NCBI GenBank assembly: GCA_027487945.1
Contig: JAIYCQ010000011.1
Span: 62,001 to 126,000 of the forward strand
DNA length: 64,000 nt
Direction: 5' to 3'
From: Caulobacteraceae bacterium
GTDB lineage: Bacteria > Pseudomonadota > Alphaproteobacteria > Caulobacterales > Caulobacteraceae
Part shown: positions 7,955-16,043 of the stretch, one piece after another
How positions within the stretch are numbered: position 1 is the stretch's first letter
Layout: the number at the start of each line of letters is the position of its first letter
The notes under the pieces: generated by a model
Told to the model about the DNA's origin: nothing
The model's database searches: none
The model's input: only the letters and a program-made list of their open reading frames with translations
Position numbers and translations under genes: made by a program

Positions 7955-8755
7955 GTGCCGACCTTCATCCCCATCGACAGCCCCGCCGACGCACGGATCG
8001 AGGTCTACCGCGACATCCGCGAGCGGGATCTTGTCGGTCGACGGGGCCTGTTCGTCGCCGAGGGCGAGACCGTACTGCGGGTGCTGGCCGGGCAGAGCCG
8101 CCACCGGCCGCTGTCGGTGCTGATCGCGCCCAAGCGGCGCGAGAAGCTGGAGCCCATTCTCGGGACGCTGCCCGACGATCTGCCGGTCTATCTGGCGGAG
8201 CAGCCCGTGCTCGACGCCATCGCCGGGTTCGAGTTGCATCGGGGCATCCTGGCCGTCGCGGCGCGGGCGCCGGCGATGTCGGCCGACGACCTGCTCGCCG
8301 ACCTCGGCGACCGGGCCCTGGTCCTGGCGCTGTCGGGGATCGGCAACCACGACAACATGGGCGGCCTGTTCCGCAACGCCGCCGCGTTCGGGGTCGACGC
8401 GGTCCTGCTCGACGGGACCTGCTGTGATCCGCTCTACCGAAAGGCCATCCGCGTGTCGGTCGGCGGCGTGCTGACGGTTCCGTTCGCCACGGCGCAGTGC
8501 GATCTGGTCGAGACGCTGCTGCGCCACCGGCTGGAGCCCGTGGCGCTCAGCCCTGCCGGCGAGACGGCGCTGCACCGCCTGGCGGCGCCCGCTCGCGCCG
8601 CCCTGCTGCTGGGCGCCGAGGGGCCGGGGCTGTCACCCGAGGTCCTCGCCCGCTGCCGGACGGTGTCGATCCCGATGGCCGGCGGCTTCGACTCGCTGAA
8701 CGTGGCGACGACCTCGGGCATCGCCCTGCATCATCTGCGGACAGCTGCGCCCTGA
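7955..8755 (+). CDS. TrmH/SpoU-family RNA 2'-O-ribose methyltransferase
   Basis: SAM-dependent RNA methyltransferase of the knotted SPOUT fold, acting on rRNA or tRNA in the cytoplasm. The three family motifs are visible: motif 1 GIGNHDNMGGLFRNAAAFG, motif 2 LLGAEGPGL and motif 3 IPMAGGFDSLNVATTSGIAL, the last forming the trefoil knot and SAM pocket. An N-terminal substrate-binding domain of about 100 residues precedes the catalytic part. The 266-residue length is usual. The GTG start has only a weak purine-rich leader. The target nucleoside cannot be deduced. The gene ends 4 bases from the converging neighbour. Confidence 0.93.
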   Translation: MPTFIPIDSPADARIEVYRDIRERDLVGRRGLFVAEGETVLRVLAGQSRHRPLSVLIAPKRREKLEPILGTLPDDLPVYLAEQPVLDAIAGFELHRGILAVAARAPAMSADDLLADLGDRALVLALSGIGNHDNMGGLFRNAAAFGVDAVLLDGTCCDPLYRKAIRVSVGGVLTVPFATAQCDLVETLLRHRLEPVALSPAGETALHRLAAPARAALLLGAEGPGLSPEVLARCRTVSIPMAGGFDSLNVATTSGIALHHLRTAAP

Positions 8756-8759
8756 CGCC

Positions 8760-9827
8760 TCAGCGCAGGCGCCGACGCTTGATGTCGGTCCCTCCGGCCG
8801 GCATCGACAGCAGGTCGCCGTCGCGGGCGATCCACAGCGGGCCGTCGTAGGCCTCGCGGGCCTTGCCCAGGAACGGCCCTTCCAGCGCCCGCACCGGCAG
8901 CGGCGGCACGATGTGGGTCAGCAGCAGCGCCCTGGCGCCTGAGGACCGGGCGATCTTCGCCGCGTCGAGGGGGCTGGTGTGGTAGTTGGGGATGTCGGCC
9001 ATGATCTTGGCGCGCTTGGGCAGGCCGGCACGGCTCGAGCCGTCCTGCAGCAGTTTGACCAGTTCCGGCGACAGGGCCTCGTGGACGAGCAGGTCGACGC
9101 CCTTCGCCTGGGCGGCGACGACCGGCGAGGCGGAGGTATCGCCGCTGATCACCACGCTGCGCCCCTTGTAGTCGAAGCGGTAGCCCAACGCCGGCTCGAC
9201 CGGGCCGTGGTCGACGCGGAAGGCCGTGATCTTTACGCCGTCTTCTTCCAGCACGACGACTGAGTCGGCCCCGGTCGGCAGCATGATGGGACGAGGGATG
9301 ATGCCCGCGCCAGAAGGCGGCGCGACCTCCGGGCCATGGTGGGCGGTTCGATAGCCGCTGTCGAAGATGTACGCTTCATTGAAGCCGGCTGCCACGCGCT
9401 CCACGCCCGGCGCCCCGTAGAGCAGCAGCGGCGTGTCACGGTTGCCACCAACCCAACGCATCAGCGCGACGTTGCCGAGGCCGTCGATGTGGTCGGAGTG
9501 GAAATGGGTAAGCAGGACAACCGAGTCGCCGCCAATCCCCAGCCGGCCGAGCGTGCGGCCGGCGGCTTCGCCGGTATCGACGATGAACAAGCGCTTGCCA
9601 GCGATCACGGCGGTGCAGGGCGCCCCCCGATCGCCGTCGGGAAAGGGTCCGCCCGATCCGCACACGACGACGTGCAGGCCGTCGGGCAGGCTGCCAACCA
9701 AGTCGGCGGTCATGCCTTCGACGACCCGACGCTCCATCACTTTCAGGGCCAGCGGGCCTCGCGCGGCGTACAGGCCGCCGCCGACGAGCAGCGCCAGGAC
9801 GATCAGTCCCGCCAGAATGCGTTTCAT
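8760..9827 (-). CDS. Exported metallo-beta-lactamase-fold hydrolase
   Basis: A 355-residue protein with an N-terminal signal or anchor ([19 protein letters not shown]), then an MBL domain: zinc motif [16 protein letters not shown] with the bridging Asp, and LLTHIVPP for the distal His. The arrangement resembles ribonuclease Z/arylsulfatase-like MBL hydrolases, yet the export signal rules out tRNA processing. The substrate is unknown. The gene is divergent from the haloalkane dehalogenase and shares a 107-bp promoter region containing an inverted repeat. ATG 9827 is the only good start. Confidence 0.9.
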   Translation of the reverse strand: MKRILAGLIVLALLVGGGLYAARGPLALKVMERRVVEGMTADLVGSLPDGLHVVVCGSGGPFPDGDRGAPCTAVIAGKRLFIVDTGEAAGRTLGRLGIGGDSVVLLTHFHSDHIDGLGNVALMRWVGGNRDTPLLLYGAPGVERVAAGFNEAYIFDSGYRTAHHGPEVAPPSGAGIIPRPIMLPTGADSVVVLEEDGVKITAFRVDHGPVEPALGYRFDYKGRSVVISGDTSASPVVAAQAKGVDLLVHEALSPELVKLLQDGSSRAGLPKRAKIMADIPNYHTSPLDAAKIARSSGARALLLTHIVPPLPVRALEGPFLGKAREAYDGPLWIARDGDLLSMPAGGTDIKRRRLR

Positions 9828-9867
9828 GCCCCGTCTCCCGTTTCCGACTTGATTGCGGAGATTATAT

Positions 9868-9884
9868 TGGCATTATTCGTGCCA
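9868..9884. promoter_or_regulatory. Inverted repeat in the promoter between hydrolase and dehalogenase
   Basis: TGGCA (9868-9872) and TGCCA (9880-9884) form an inverted repeat with a 7-base spacer in an AT-rich part of the shared divergent promoter region. It could bind a dimeric regulator of both genes. No matching regulator gene is adjacent. Confidence 0.35.
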
Positions 9885-9934
9885 TTAGTTGCCGCAAGGG
9901 TCAAGCCCGCGCGACAAGTTCAGGAGGATGCCCG

Positions 9935-10837
9935 GTGAAGGTGCTTCGTACGCCCGACGACCGTTTCGACGGACTGCCCGACTTTCCGTTCGCCGCCCAC
10001 TATGTGACGGTTCCCGGCGGCGAGGGCGTCGACCTTCGCATCGGTTACGTGGACGAGGGGCCGCGCGACGCCGCCCCGGTGCTGCTGATGCACGGCGAGC
10101 CGGCCTGGTCCTATCTGTACCGGGGTATCATCGCGCCGCTGAAGGCAGAGCACAGGGTCGTCGCGCCGGACCTCGTCGGCTTCGGCCGTTCGGACAAGCC
10201 GGCGGAAACCACGGACTACAGCTACGAGAAACATGTGGCCTGGATGAGCGCCTGGCTGCAGGCGCTGGACCTGAAGGACATCACCCTGTTCTGCCAGGAC
10301 TGGGGCGGTCTGATCGGCCTGCGCCTGGTCGCCGCCTTTCCCGAGCGGTTCGCCCGGGTGATCGTGGCCAACACCGGCCTGCCGACCGGGACAGGCATGA
10401 GCGACGCCTTCCAGGCCTGGCTGACGATGAGCCAGACCATCCCGGTCTTCCCGGCGGGCATGATCGTCAACATGGGCACGGTTCGCGAGCTCAGCCCCGA
10501 GGAGATCGCGGCCTTTGACGCGCCCTATCCCGACGAGAGCTACAAGTCCGCGGCGCGGATCTTCCCGACCTTCGTGCCGGTGACGCCGGAGCACCCCTCG
10601 GTCGCCGAGAACACGGCCGCCTGGCAGGTGCTCGAGGCCTTCGAAAAACCCTTCCTGACCGCCTTCAGCGACAACGACCCGGTGACGAAGGGCGGAGATG
10701 TCGCGTTCCGCCAGCGCGTGCCCGGCGCCAAGGGGCAGAAGCACACCGTCATCGAGGGCGGCGGCCACTTCCTGCAGAATGACAGGCCGGCGGAGATCGC
10801 GGCCCTGATCGACAGCTTCATTTCGGAGACCCGCTGA
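9935..10837 (+). CDS. Haloalkane dehalogenase (alpha/beta hydrolase)
   Basis: Hydrolyses carbon-halogen bonds to an alcohol and halide. The key residues are those of true dehalogenases, not generic esterases: [11 protein letters not shown] with Glu55/Trp58 of the oxyanion and halide site, the nucleophile Asp122 in CQDWGG followed by the second halide-binding Trp123, probable acid Asp248 in SDNDPV, and the catalytic His278 in GGGHFLQ. Position of the acid suggests subfamily HLD-I (DhlA/DhmA type). GTG 9935 follows AGGAGGATGCCCG. The 300-residue length is typical. The next gene overlaps by one base. An epoxide hydrolase is the main alternative but lacks the Trp after the nucleophile less commonly. 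Confidence 0.9.
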   Translation: MKVLRTPDDRFDGLPDFPFAAHYVTVPGGEGVDLRIGYVDEGPRDAAPVLLMHGEPAWSYLYRGIIAPLKAEHRVVAPDLVGFGRSDKPAETTDYSYEKHVAWMSAWLQALDLKDITLFCQDWGGLIGLRLVAAFPERFARVIVANTGLPTGTGMSDAFQAWLTMSQTIPVFPAGMIVNMGTVRELSPEEIAAFDAPYPDESYKSAARIFPTFVPVTPEHPSVAENTAAWQVLEAFEKPFLTAFSDNDPVTKGGDVAFRQRVPGAKGQKHTVIEGGGHFLQNDRPAEIAALIDSFISETR

Positions 10838-11253
10838 TGAACGTGGAAAACGCCGTCCTGCCGAAGGGCGAACAGTTGCAGGCCCTGCTGGGTCTTGGCG
10901 GCGACAGGCCGATCGTGATGGTCAACCTGCTCAAGTTCCGCGACAAGGCCCAGTACGACGAGCCCGGCGAACCGGAAATGACCGGACGCGAGGCCTACGA
11001 TCGATACGGTAGCGTCATGGCGCCGCTGGTTCTGGCCAAGGGCGGCAAGCTGCGCTTCTCGAGCAGGGTCGATGCGCTGGTCATCGGCGAGGTCGGCGAA
11101 CTGTGGGATGCCGTGGCGATCATGGAATACCCCAGCCGCGCGGCCTTCGTTGAAATCGCCACCTCGCCGGAGGTCCAGGAGATCGGTCGCCACCGAAAGG
11201 CGGGGCTCGCCGGCCAGCTGCTGATCCAGTGTTCCGAGGCCGGGGCGCGGTGA
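10837..11253 (+). CDS. DUF1330-like protein
   Basis: A 138-residue cytoplasmic protein with the features of the DUF1330/dimeric alpha-beta barrel group: IVMVNLLKFRDKA near the start, a Tyr-rich GREAYDRYGSVMAPLV segment, and AVAIMEYPSRAAFVEIATS near the end. Biochemical function unknown. It starts within the stop of the dehalogenase (TGATG) and its own stop overlaps the next gene, so the three genes form a tight operon, which suggests work on the same pathway. Confidence 0.8.
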   Translation: MNVENAVLPKGEQLQALLGLGGDRPIVMVNLLKFRDKAQYDEPGEPEMTGREAYDRYGSVMAPLVLAKGGKLRFSSRVDALVIGEVGELWDAVAIMEYPSRAAFVEIATSPEVQEIGRHRKAGLAGQLLIQCSEAGAR

Positions 11254-11666
11254 CGGCCCTGGTCAGGGCGCCGTCACGGATCACGCTCGGGCTGCTGGCC
11301 GTCGTTGGTCTCGTCAATCTTGTCCGCGGGGCGGTCCACGTCTTCCTGCCGGACAGCGGCGCGGGTGTCATCGCCCACTTCGACCTGGCGCAGGGCGGGA
11401 CGATCATCGTTTTCCTGCTGGCGATGGTCGGCGCCAGCCAGATCGGGACGGGGCTGATCGACCTGCTGGTCGTCGGCTGGTTCCGCCCCTTCGCCCGCCC
11501 GCTGCTGGTGATCGAGCTGCTACGGGCGTTCCTGGCGCTCTATATCGCCTTCGTGTCCAAGTCTGTCGGCGCCGGGTATCCGGGAGCGAAGGGCATCGTC
11601 GCAACGGCGGTCCTGCTGACCCTTGCGTCGCTGTGGGAGTTCGGCCGTCCGGTCCGCAAGGCCTGA
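11250..11666 (+). CDS. Small integral membrane protein in the dehalogenase operon
   Basis: A protein of 138 residues with about four hydrophobic helices (starting at LGLLAVVGLVNLVRG, IIVFLLAMVGASQIG, LLVIELLRAFLALYIAF and IVATAVLLTLASL). Not recognised beyond this. GTG 11250 overlaps the preceding TGA (GTGA); a GTG at 11229 in the same frame is possible but less likely given the coupling. Its operon position after a haloalkane dehalogenase and a DUF1330 protein hints at a transport or membrane-sensing role, without proof. Confidence 0.7.
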   Translation: MTALVRAPSRITLGLLAVVGLVNLVRGAVHVFLPDSGAGVIAHFDLAQGGTIIVFLLAMVGASQIGTGLIDLLVVGWFRPFARPLLVIELLRAFLALYIAFVSKSVGAGYPGAKGIVATAVLLTLASLWEFGRPVRKA

Positions 11667-11705
11667 CCGCTTGCAGGATGCGCCGGTGATGATAGGCCTG
11701 CTCCC

Positions 11706-12323
11706 ATGATCACCCCGACAAAACCTCCGCTGGTCGCCGAACCGGTCGTCGACGGTCGCCGCCTGCGCTCCGAGGCGAGTCGCGGCCGGATCGTTGCGGC
11801 GATGATCGCCATCGTCCGCGAGCAGGGCGGCGCCGGCCTGCCGCCCGCCGAGCTGGTCGCCGACCGCGCCGGCGTCGGGCTGCGGACCGTGTTCCGCCTG
11901 TTCGAGGACATGGACGGCGTCTATCGCGCCATGCAGGCGATGATCATCGCCGAGGCCGAGCCGTTGATGGCCGGACGGCCGCTGACCGGCGATCCACGGC
12001 GCGATCTGGAGGGCGAGGTCGAGCGGCGAACGCGGCTGTTCGAGCTGATCCTGCCGCTGCAGATCGCCGCCGACTCCCAACGCCATCGCTCTCCGGCGCT
12101 GCGCGAGGGGCGCGCCCGTCTGGTCCGGCAGCAGCGGGAGGCGTTGCTGGCCGTGACGCCGCCGGCGCTGGCGGCGCGGCGCGAGCAATTCGCGGCGCTG
12201 GAGCTGGCCGTCAGTTTCGAAGCCTGGCGCCGCCTGCGCACCGACCAGGGCGCGCCGCCCGAGGAAGCGCTGTCCATCATGACCTGGATGGCTCTTGCCC
12301 TTCTGGACGGAGCCTCCGGGTGA
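11706..12323 (+). CDS. TetR-family transcriptional regulator
   Basis: A 205-residue regulator with a TetR-like helix-turn-helix (ELVADRAGVGLRTVFRLFEDMDGVYRAM) followed by an all-helical ligand domain. The N-terminus is longer than usual, about 22 residues before the first helix. Its stop overlaps the GTG of the formylglycine-generating-enzyme-like gene, so it probably controls that gene and its own synthesis. The ligand is unknown. Confidence 0.85.
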   Translation: MITPTKPPLVAEPVVDGRRLRSEASRGRIVAAMIAIVREQGGAGLPPAELVADRAGVGLRTVFRLFEDMDGVYRAMQAMIIAEAEPLMAGRPLTGDPRRDLEGEVERRTRLFELILPLQIAADSQRHRSPALREGRARLVRQQREALLAVTPPALAARREQFAALELAVSFEAWRRLRTDQGAPPEEALSIMTWMALALLDGASG

Positions 12324-13270
12324 GGCTGGCGGTCCTGGCCGGCGCCTTGATGCTGGCGGCCTGTGGTCGAGCCCCGGCGCCGGCGGTGGCGCTCGCTGAA
12401 CCGACCCGCGCCTGCCCCTCGCCGGCCCCGGAGGGCGAGGTCCGCCTGCCCGGCGGGTCCTTCACCCTCGGCGCAGCGGGGACGCATGACGAGGAGGGCC
12501 CGCCCCGCGTGGTCACCGTAGCGCCCTTCTCCATCGACCGGACCGAGGTCACCAACGCCCAGTTCGCCGCCTTTGTGGAGGCCACGGGCTACGTCACCCT
12601 CGCCGAGCGTCAGCCTGATCCGGCGCTTTATCCCGGCGTGCCGGCCGACAAGCTCAAGCCCTCGTCCCTGGTCTTCGTGGGCGTCGGCGCTCTTGGCTCG
12701 GGCGATCCCTCGCTCTGGTGGCGGATCGTCGACGGGGCCAGCTGGAAGAACCCTGAAGGACCGGGCAGCGACCTGACCGGCCGCGAGCGTCACCCCGTGG
12801 TGCAGGTCGCGTTCGAGGATGCGCTGGCCTATGCGCGCTGGAAGGGCCGCGACCTGCCCACCGAGGCTGAATGGGAGTACGCCGCCCGCGCCGGTCTGGA
12901 CGGCAAGCGCTACGAGTGGGGCGACGCGCGCCCCGATCCCAGGGCGCCGCGCGCCAACACCTGGCAGGGCGTGTTCCCGGCCGTCGACACCGCCGACGAC
13001 GGCTACAGGGCGCGGACCGCGCCCGTCGGCTGCTACCAGCCCAGCGCCTACGGGCTATCGGACATGACCGGCAACGTCTGGGAGTGGACCAGCGACTGGT
13101 ATGCGGATGGCCGGCCCGAGGGCGACCGCGGGCGCAGCCACCTGATCAAGGGCGGCTCGTTCCTGTGCGCCGACAACTTCTGCTTCCGGTATCGCCCCTC
13201 GGCGCGACAGCCCGGCCCGCCGGACACCGGCTCGTCCCACGTGGGCTTCCGGACCGTGAAGCGTGGCTGA
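12320..13270 (+). CDS. Formylglycine-generating-enzyme-like lipoprotein
   Basis: A 316-residue protein of the FGE-sulfatase fold, which in genuine FGE oxidises a Cys in sulfatases to formylglycine. It opens with a lipoprotein signal peptide ending LMLAAC (Cys15 is the lipidated residue), so it should be anchored in the periplasm. The C-terminal core GGSFLCADNFCFRYRPSA keeps both copper-binding cysteines, Cys283 and Cys288, with the spacing of the active enzyme, and ends SSHVGFRTV like FGE. Many relatives without these cysteines are not FGE, so this one is likely active. GTG 12320 overlaps the TetR stop. No sulfatase gene lies in the window. Confidence 0.85.
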   Translation: MRLAVLAGALMLAACGRAPAPAVALAEPTRACPSPAPEGEVRLPGGSFTLGAAGTHDEEGPPRVVTVAPFSIDRTEVTNAQFAAFVEATGYVTLAERQPDPALYPGVPADKLKPSSLVFVGVGALGSGDPSLWWRIVDGASWKNPEGPGSDLTGRERHPVVQVAFEDALAYARWKGRDLPTEAEWEYAARAGLDGKRYEWGDARPDPRAPRANTWQGVFPAVDTADDGYRARTAPVGCYQPSAYGLSDMTGNVWEWTSDWYADGRPEGDRGRSHLIKGGSFLCADNFCFRYRPSARQPGPPDTGSSHVGFRTVKRG

Positions 13271-13331
13271 CGTTGCAGCCTCGGCCCGCCCGGCCCAACA
13301 TGGACGAAAAGACCGGCAGGGAGAGACGGGT

Positions 13332-14162
13332 ATGGCGGGTATCGAGGTCAGGCGGACAGCCGGCGCGCTGGGCGCGGAGATCAGCGGGGTGGATCTGTCG
13401 CAGCCGCTCGCTGACGAGACGATCGCCGCGATCCGCCGGGCGTTTGTCGAGCATCAGGTCATCTTCTTCCGCGACCAGAGCCTCACCCCCGAGCAGCAGC
13501 TGGCGTTCGGCCGCCGCTTCGGCCCGCTGAACATCCATCCCTATGTGAAGGGGATGGCCGACCATCCCGAGGTGATGGAGATCATCAAGGAGCCCTCCGA
13601 CCGCATCAACTTCGGCGGCGGCTGGCACTCGGACATGAGCTTTCTGGAGAGCCCGAGCATCGGGTCGATCCTGTACGCCGTGCAGACCCCGGACTACGGC
13701 GGCGATACCCTGTTCGCCAGTCAGGCCGCCGCGTTCGAGGCGCTGTCGCCGGGGCTGCAGAAGACGCTGGAGGGGCTGAGCGCGGTCCACTCCGCCGGCC
13801 GCGAGTACGCCCCTACCGGCGCCTCGGCCCAGAAGCGCGGCTCGATGCAGATCGCCGAAGCCGAGGGCGCCGTCGGCGAGTTCGTCCACCCGATGGTCAA
13901 GGTTCACCCCGAGACCGGGCGCAAGGCGCTGTACGTCAATCCGGCCTTCACGATGCGGATCGAGGGCTGGAGCCGACGCGAATCGAAGGCGCTGCTCGAC
14001 TACCTGTTCGAGCACAGCCGGTTCGAGGCCTTCACCTGCCGGTTCGGCTGGAAGCCGGGCTCGGTCGCCTTCTGGGACAACCGGTCGGTCTGGCACTTCG
14101 CACTGAACGACTACCCCGGCCAGCGACGGCATATGCGCCGCGTGACCGTCGACGCGGTGTGA
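13332..14162 (+). CDS. TauD/TfdA-family Fe(II)/2-oxoglutarate dioxygenase
   Basis: A 276-residue dioxygenase that couples 2-oxoglutarate decarboxylation to hydroxylation of a substrate, in characterised relatives taurine, alkyl sulfates or phenoxyacetates. The iron ligands are WHSDMSF (His-x-Asp) and the distal His in SVWHFALNDYPG, followed by the Arg of RRHMRRVTV for 2-oxoglutarate. GVDLSQPL and VIFFRDQSLTPEQ are the usual N-terminal signatures. ATG 13332 follows GAGAGACGGG; an earlier in-frame ATG at 13263 overlaps the FGE gene. It lies 61 bases after the FGE-like gene on the same strand. The substrate cannot be read from the sequence. Confidence 0.9.
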   Translation: MAGIEVRRTAGALGAEISGVDLSQPLADETIAAIRRAFVEHQVIFFRDQSLTPEQQLAFGRRFGPLNIHPYVKGMADHPEVMEIIKEPSDRINFGGGWHSDMSFLESPSIGSILYAVQTPDYGGDTLFASQAAAFEALSPGLQKTLEGLSAVHSAGREYAPTGASAQKRGSMQIAEAEGAVGEFVHPMVKVHPETGRKALYVNPAFTMRIEGWSRRESKALLDYLFEHSRFEAFTCRFGWKPGSVAFWDNRSVWHFALNDYPGQRRHMRRVTVDAV

Positions 14163-14687
14163 TCAGGCCATGAACACGGCGGTCTTCGGCTCATGGCGGA
14201 CATCGTCCGGCCGCATCGCGCGGGTCCAGGCGGCGAACTCCATCATGATGCCGTTGGGGTCGGTGAAATAGACCGAGCGCACGAAGACCCCGTCGTTGAC
14301 CTCCGGCGAGACGCCCATGGGGCTGTCGTCGTGGTTCACCACCACGGGCATGTGCGGCACACCTGCGGCCTCGAGCCTCGTGATGCAGGCCTCGATCTGC
14401 TCCGGGTCGACGTCGAAGGCGACGTGGTTCATCGAGCCGATGGCCGACTTGGGCGATTGCGGGAAGGCCTTCACCGAGGCGATGCCCGGCGCCGCCGGCG
14501 GAGCGTCCGCCCACCAGAAGAAGGCCAGCGACGAGCCGCCGCCGCAGTCGAAGAAGAAGTGCTGGCCGCCGTCGGGCAGCTCGATGGTCTTGATCAGCGG
14601 CATGTCGAGCACTTCGGTGTAGAACCTCACCGTCTCGCGCATGTCCCGGCAGACCAGGGCCAGGTGGTTGATGCCCCTCGTGCGCAT
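14163..14687 (-). CDS. VOC-family dioxygenase/glyoxalase-like protein
   Basis: A 174-residue protein of the vicinal oxygen chelate fold, two beta-alpha-beta-beta-beta units per chain. The metal ligand pattern is present: NHLALVCRDM at the start, MNHVAFDV in the middle and FTDPNGIMMEFAAW at the end (His, His, Glu). Relatives are extradiol dioxygenases, glyoxalases and epimerases, so the reaction is open. The ATG follows GGGGAGA. It converges with the dioxygenase gene and is divergent from the first acyl-CoA dehydrogenase. Confidence 0.88.
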   Translation of the reverse strand: MRTRGINHLALVCRDMRETVRFYTEVLDMPLIKTIELPDGGQHFFFDCGGGSSLAFFWWADAPPAAPGIASVKAFPQSPKSAIGSMNHVAFDVDPEQIEACITRLEAAGVPHMPVVVNHDDSPMGVSPEVNDGVFVRSVYFTDPNGIMMEFAAWTRAMRPDDVRHEPKTAVFMA

Positions 14688-14829
14688 GGCGTTCTCCCCG
14701 TTTCCTTCGTTGGTCAGACGGTACCCGCTCAGCCGCTGCCGTCAATCGATCGCAAGTTCGGGGTAGCCTGCCGTCGGGGCAGTCATGGTCACTCCGCACC
14801 ACGCGTTTCGACCGCCTGATGGGGCCCCG

Positions 14830-16032
14830 ATGAATCTCGAACTCAGCGCCGCCGACCTTGCCTTCCAGACGGAGGTTCGCGCCTTCCTCGCCGAGAACCT
14901 GCCGCCTGACCTGCAGGTCGCCGGCCGTCGCATGACCAGCGTCTTCGTCGAGAAGCAGTACTCCATCCCCTGGCAGAAGATCCTGCACGCCAAGGGCTGG
15001 GTTGCCCCGAGCTGGCCGGTCGAGTACGGCGGCTGCGGCTGGGACGAGATGCAGCGTTACATCTTCTCGGCCGAGTGCGCCCGCGCCGGCGCGCCCGGGC
15101 TGTCGCCGATGGGCCTGCGTATGGTCGGCCCCTGCATCCAGCGCTACGGCACGCCCGAGCAGAAGGCCTTCTACCTGCCGAGGATCCTGTCGGGCGAGGA
15201 CTACTGGTGCCAGGGCTACAGCGAGCCGGGCTCCGGCTCCGATCTCGCCAGCCTGCAGATGAAGGCGGTGCGGGACGGCGACGACTATGTCCTGAATGGC
15301 TCCAAGATCTGGACCACCCACGCCCACTTCGCCAACCGGATGTTCTGCCTTGTCCGCACGAGCTTCGAGGGCAAGCCGCAGAAGGGCATCACCTTCCTGC
15401 TGCTGGAGATGGACGCCCCGGGCATCGCCGTGAAACCGATCATCACCCTGGCCGGGGAGCACGAGGTAAACCAGGTCTTCTTCGACAACGTCCGCGTCCC
15501 GGTCGCCAATCGCCTCGGTGAGGAAAACGACGGCTGGACGGTGGCCAAGTACCTGCTCGAGTTCGAGCGCGGCGGCAGCTCCGCCCCGGGGCTGAAGGTG
15601 TCGCTGGCCCGTCTTCGGGACATGGCGTCGACGGAAGGCGGAGACCTGGGTCAGCCGCTGCTGAGCGACCCGGTCTTCCGCACCCGCCTCGCCGAGCTGG
15701 AGATCGCGCTCGAGGCCATCGAGATGACCGAACACCGGGTGATGACCGAGCTGTCGTCCGGCAAGAACCCCGGTCCGGCCTCGTCGATGCTCAAGACCCA
15801 GGCCACCGAGATGACCCAGAAGATCGACGGTCTGGCGATCGACACGGCGGCCTACTACGCCTTCGTCGACCAGCCGAAGGCGCGCGAGCCGGGCTCCAAT
15901 GAAACGCCGGTGGGACCGGAACACAGCCTGATCGCCATGCCCCGCTACCTGAACAACCGGGCGGCCTCGATCTATGGCGGCTCCAACGAGATCCAGCGGG
16001 ACATCATGGCGCGGCTGGTGCTGGGCCTCTGA
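14830..16032 (+). CDS. Acyl-CoA dehydrogenase (YGGS type), start of the degradation region
   Basis: FAD enzyme that oxidises an acyl-CoA to the 2,3-enoyl-CoA; 400 residues. FAD-binding QGYSEPGSGSDLASL and the C-terminal IYGGSNEIQRDIMARLVLGL are clear. At the place where medium-chain enzymes carry the catalytic Glu (YEGT) there is YGGS, so the base must come from another position, as in steroid-side-chain and isovaleryl-type enzymes. It is closely related to the dehydrogenase at 21697 (shared segments WQKILHA and WPVEYGGCGW). ATG 14830 follows GGGGCCCCG. An acyl-CoA ligase follows after 11 bases. Confidence 0.93.
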   Translation: MNLELSAADLAFQTEVRAFLAENLPPDLQVAGRRMTSVFVEKQYSIPWQKILHAKGWVAPSWPVEYGGCGWDEMQRYIFSAECARAGAPGLSPMGLRMVGPCIQRYGTPEQKAFYLPRILSGEDYWCQGYSEPGSGSDLASLQMKAVRDGDDYVLNGSKIWTTHAHFANRMFCLVRTSFEGKPQKGITFLLLEMDAPGIAVKPIITLAGEHEVNQVFFDNVRVPVANRLGEENDGWTVAKYLLEFERGGSSAPGLKVSLARLRDMASTEGGDLGQPLLSDPVFRTRLAELEIALEAIEMTEHRVMTELSSGKNPGPASSMLKTQATEMTQKIDGLAIDTAAYYAFVDQPKAREPGSNETPVGPEHSLIAMPRYLNNRAASIYGGSNEIQRDIMARLVLGL

Positions 16033-16043
16033 GAGCGGACGAC

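Noticed and set aside
6446..8575. Long open frame on the minus strand opposite the porin and methyltransferase genes
   Set aside because: It runs antisense across two well-supported genes and has an amino-acid composition (Arg, Gln, Gly, Asp repeats) typical of GC-rich antisense frames, with no domain.
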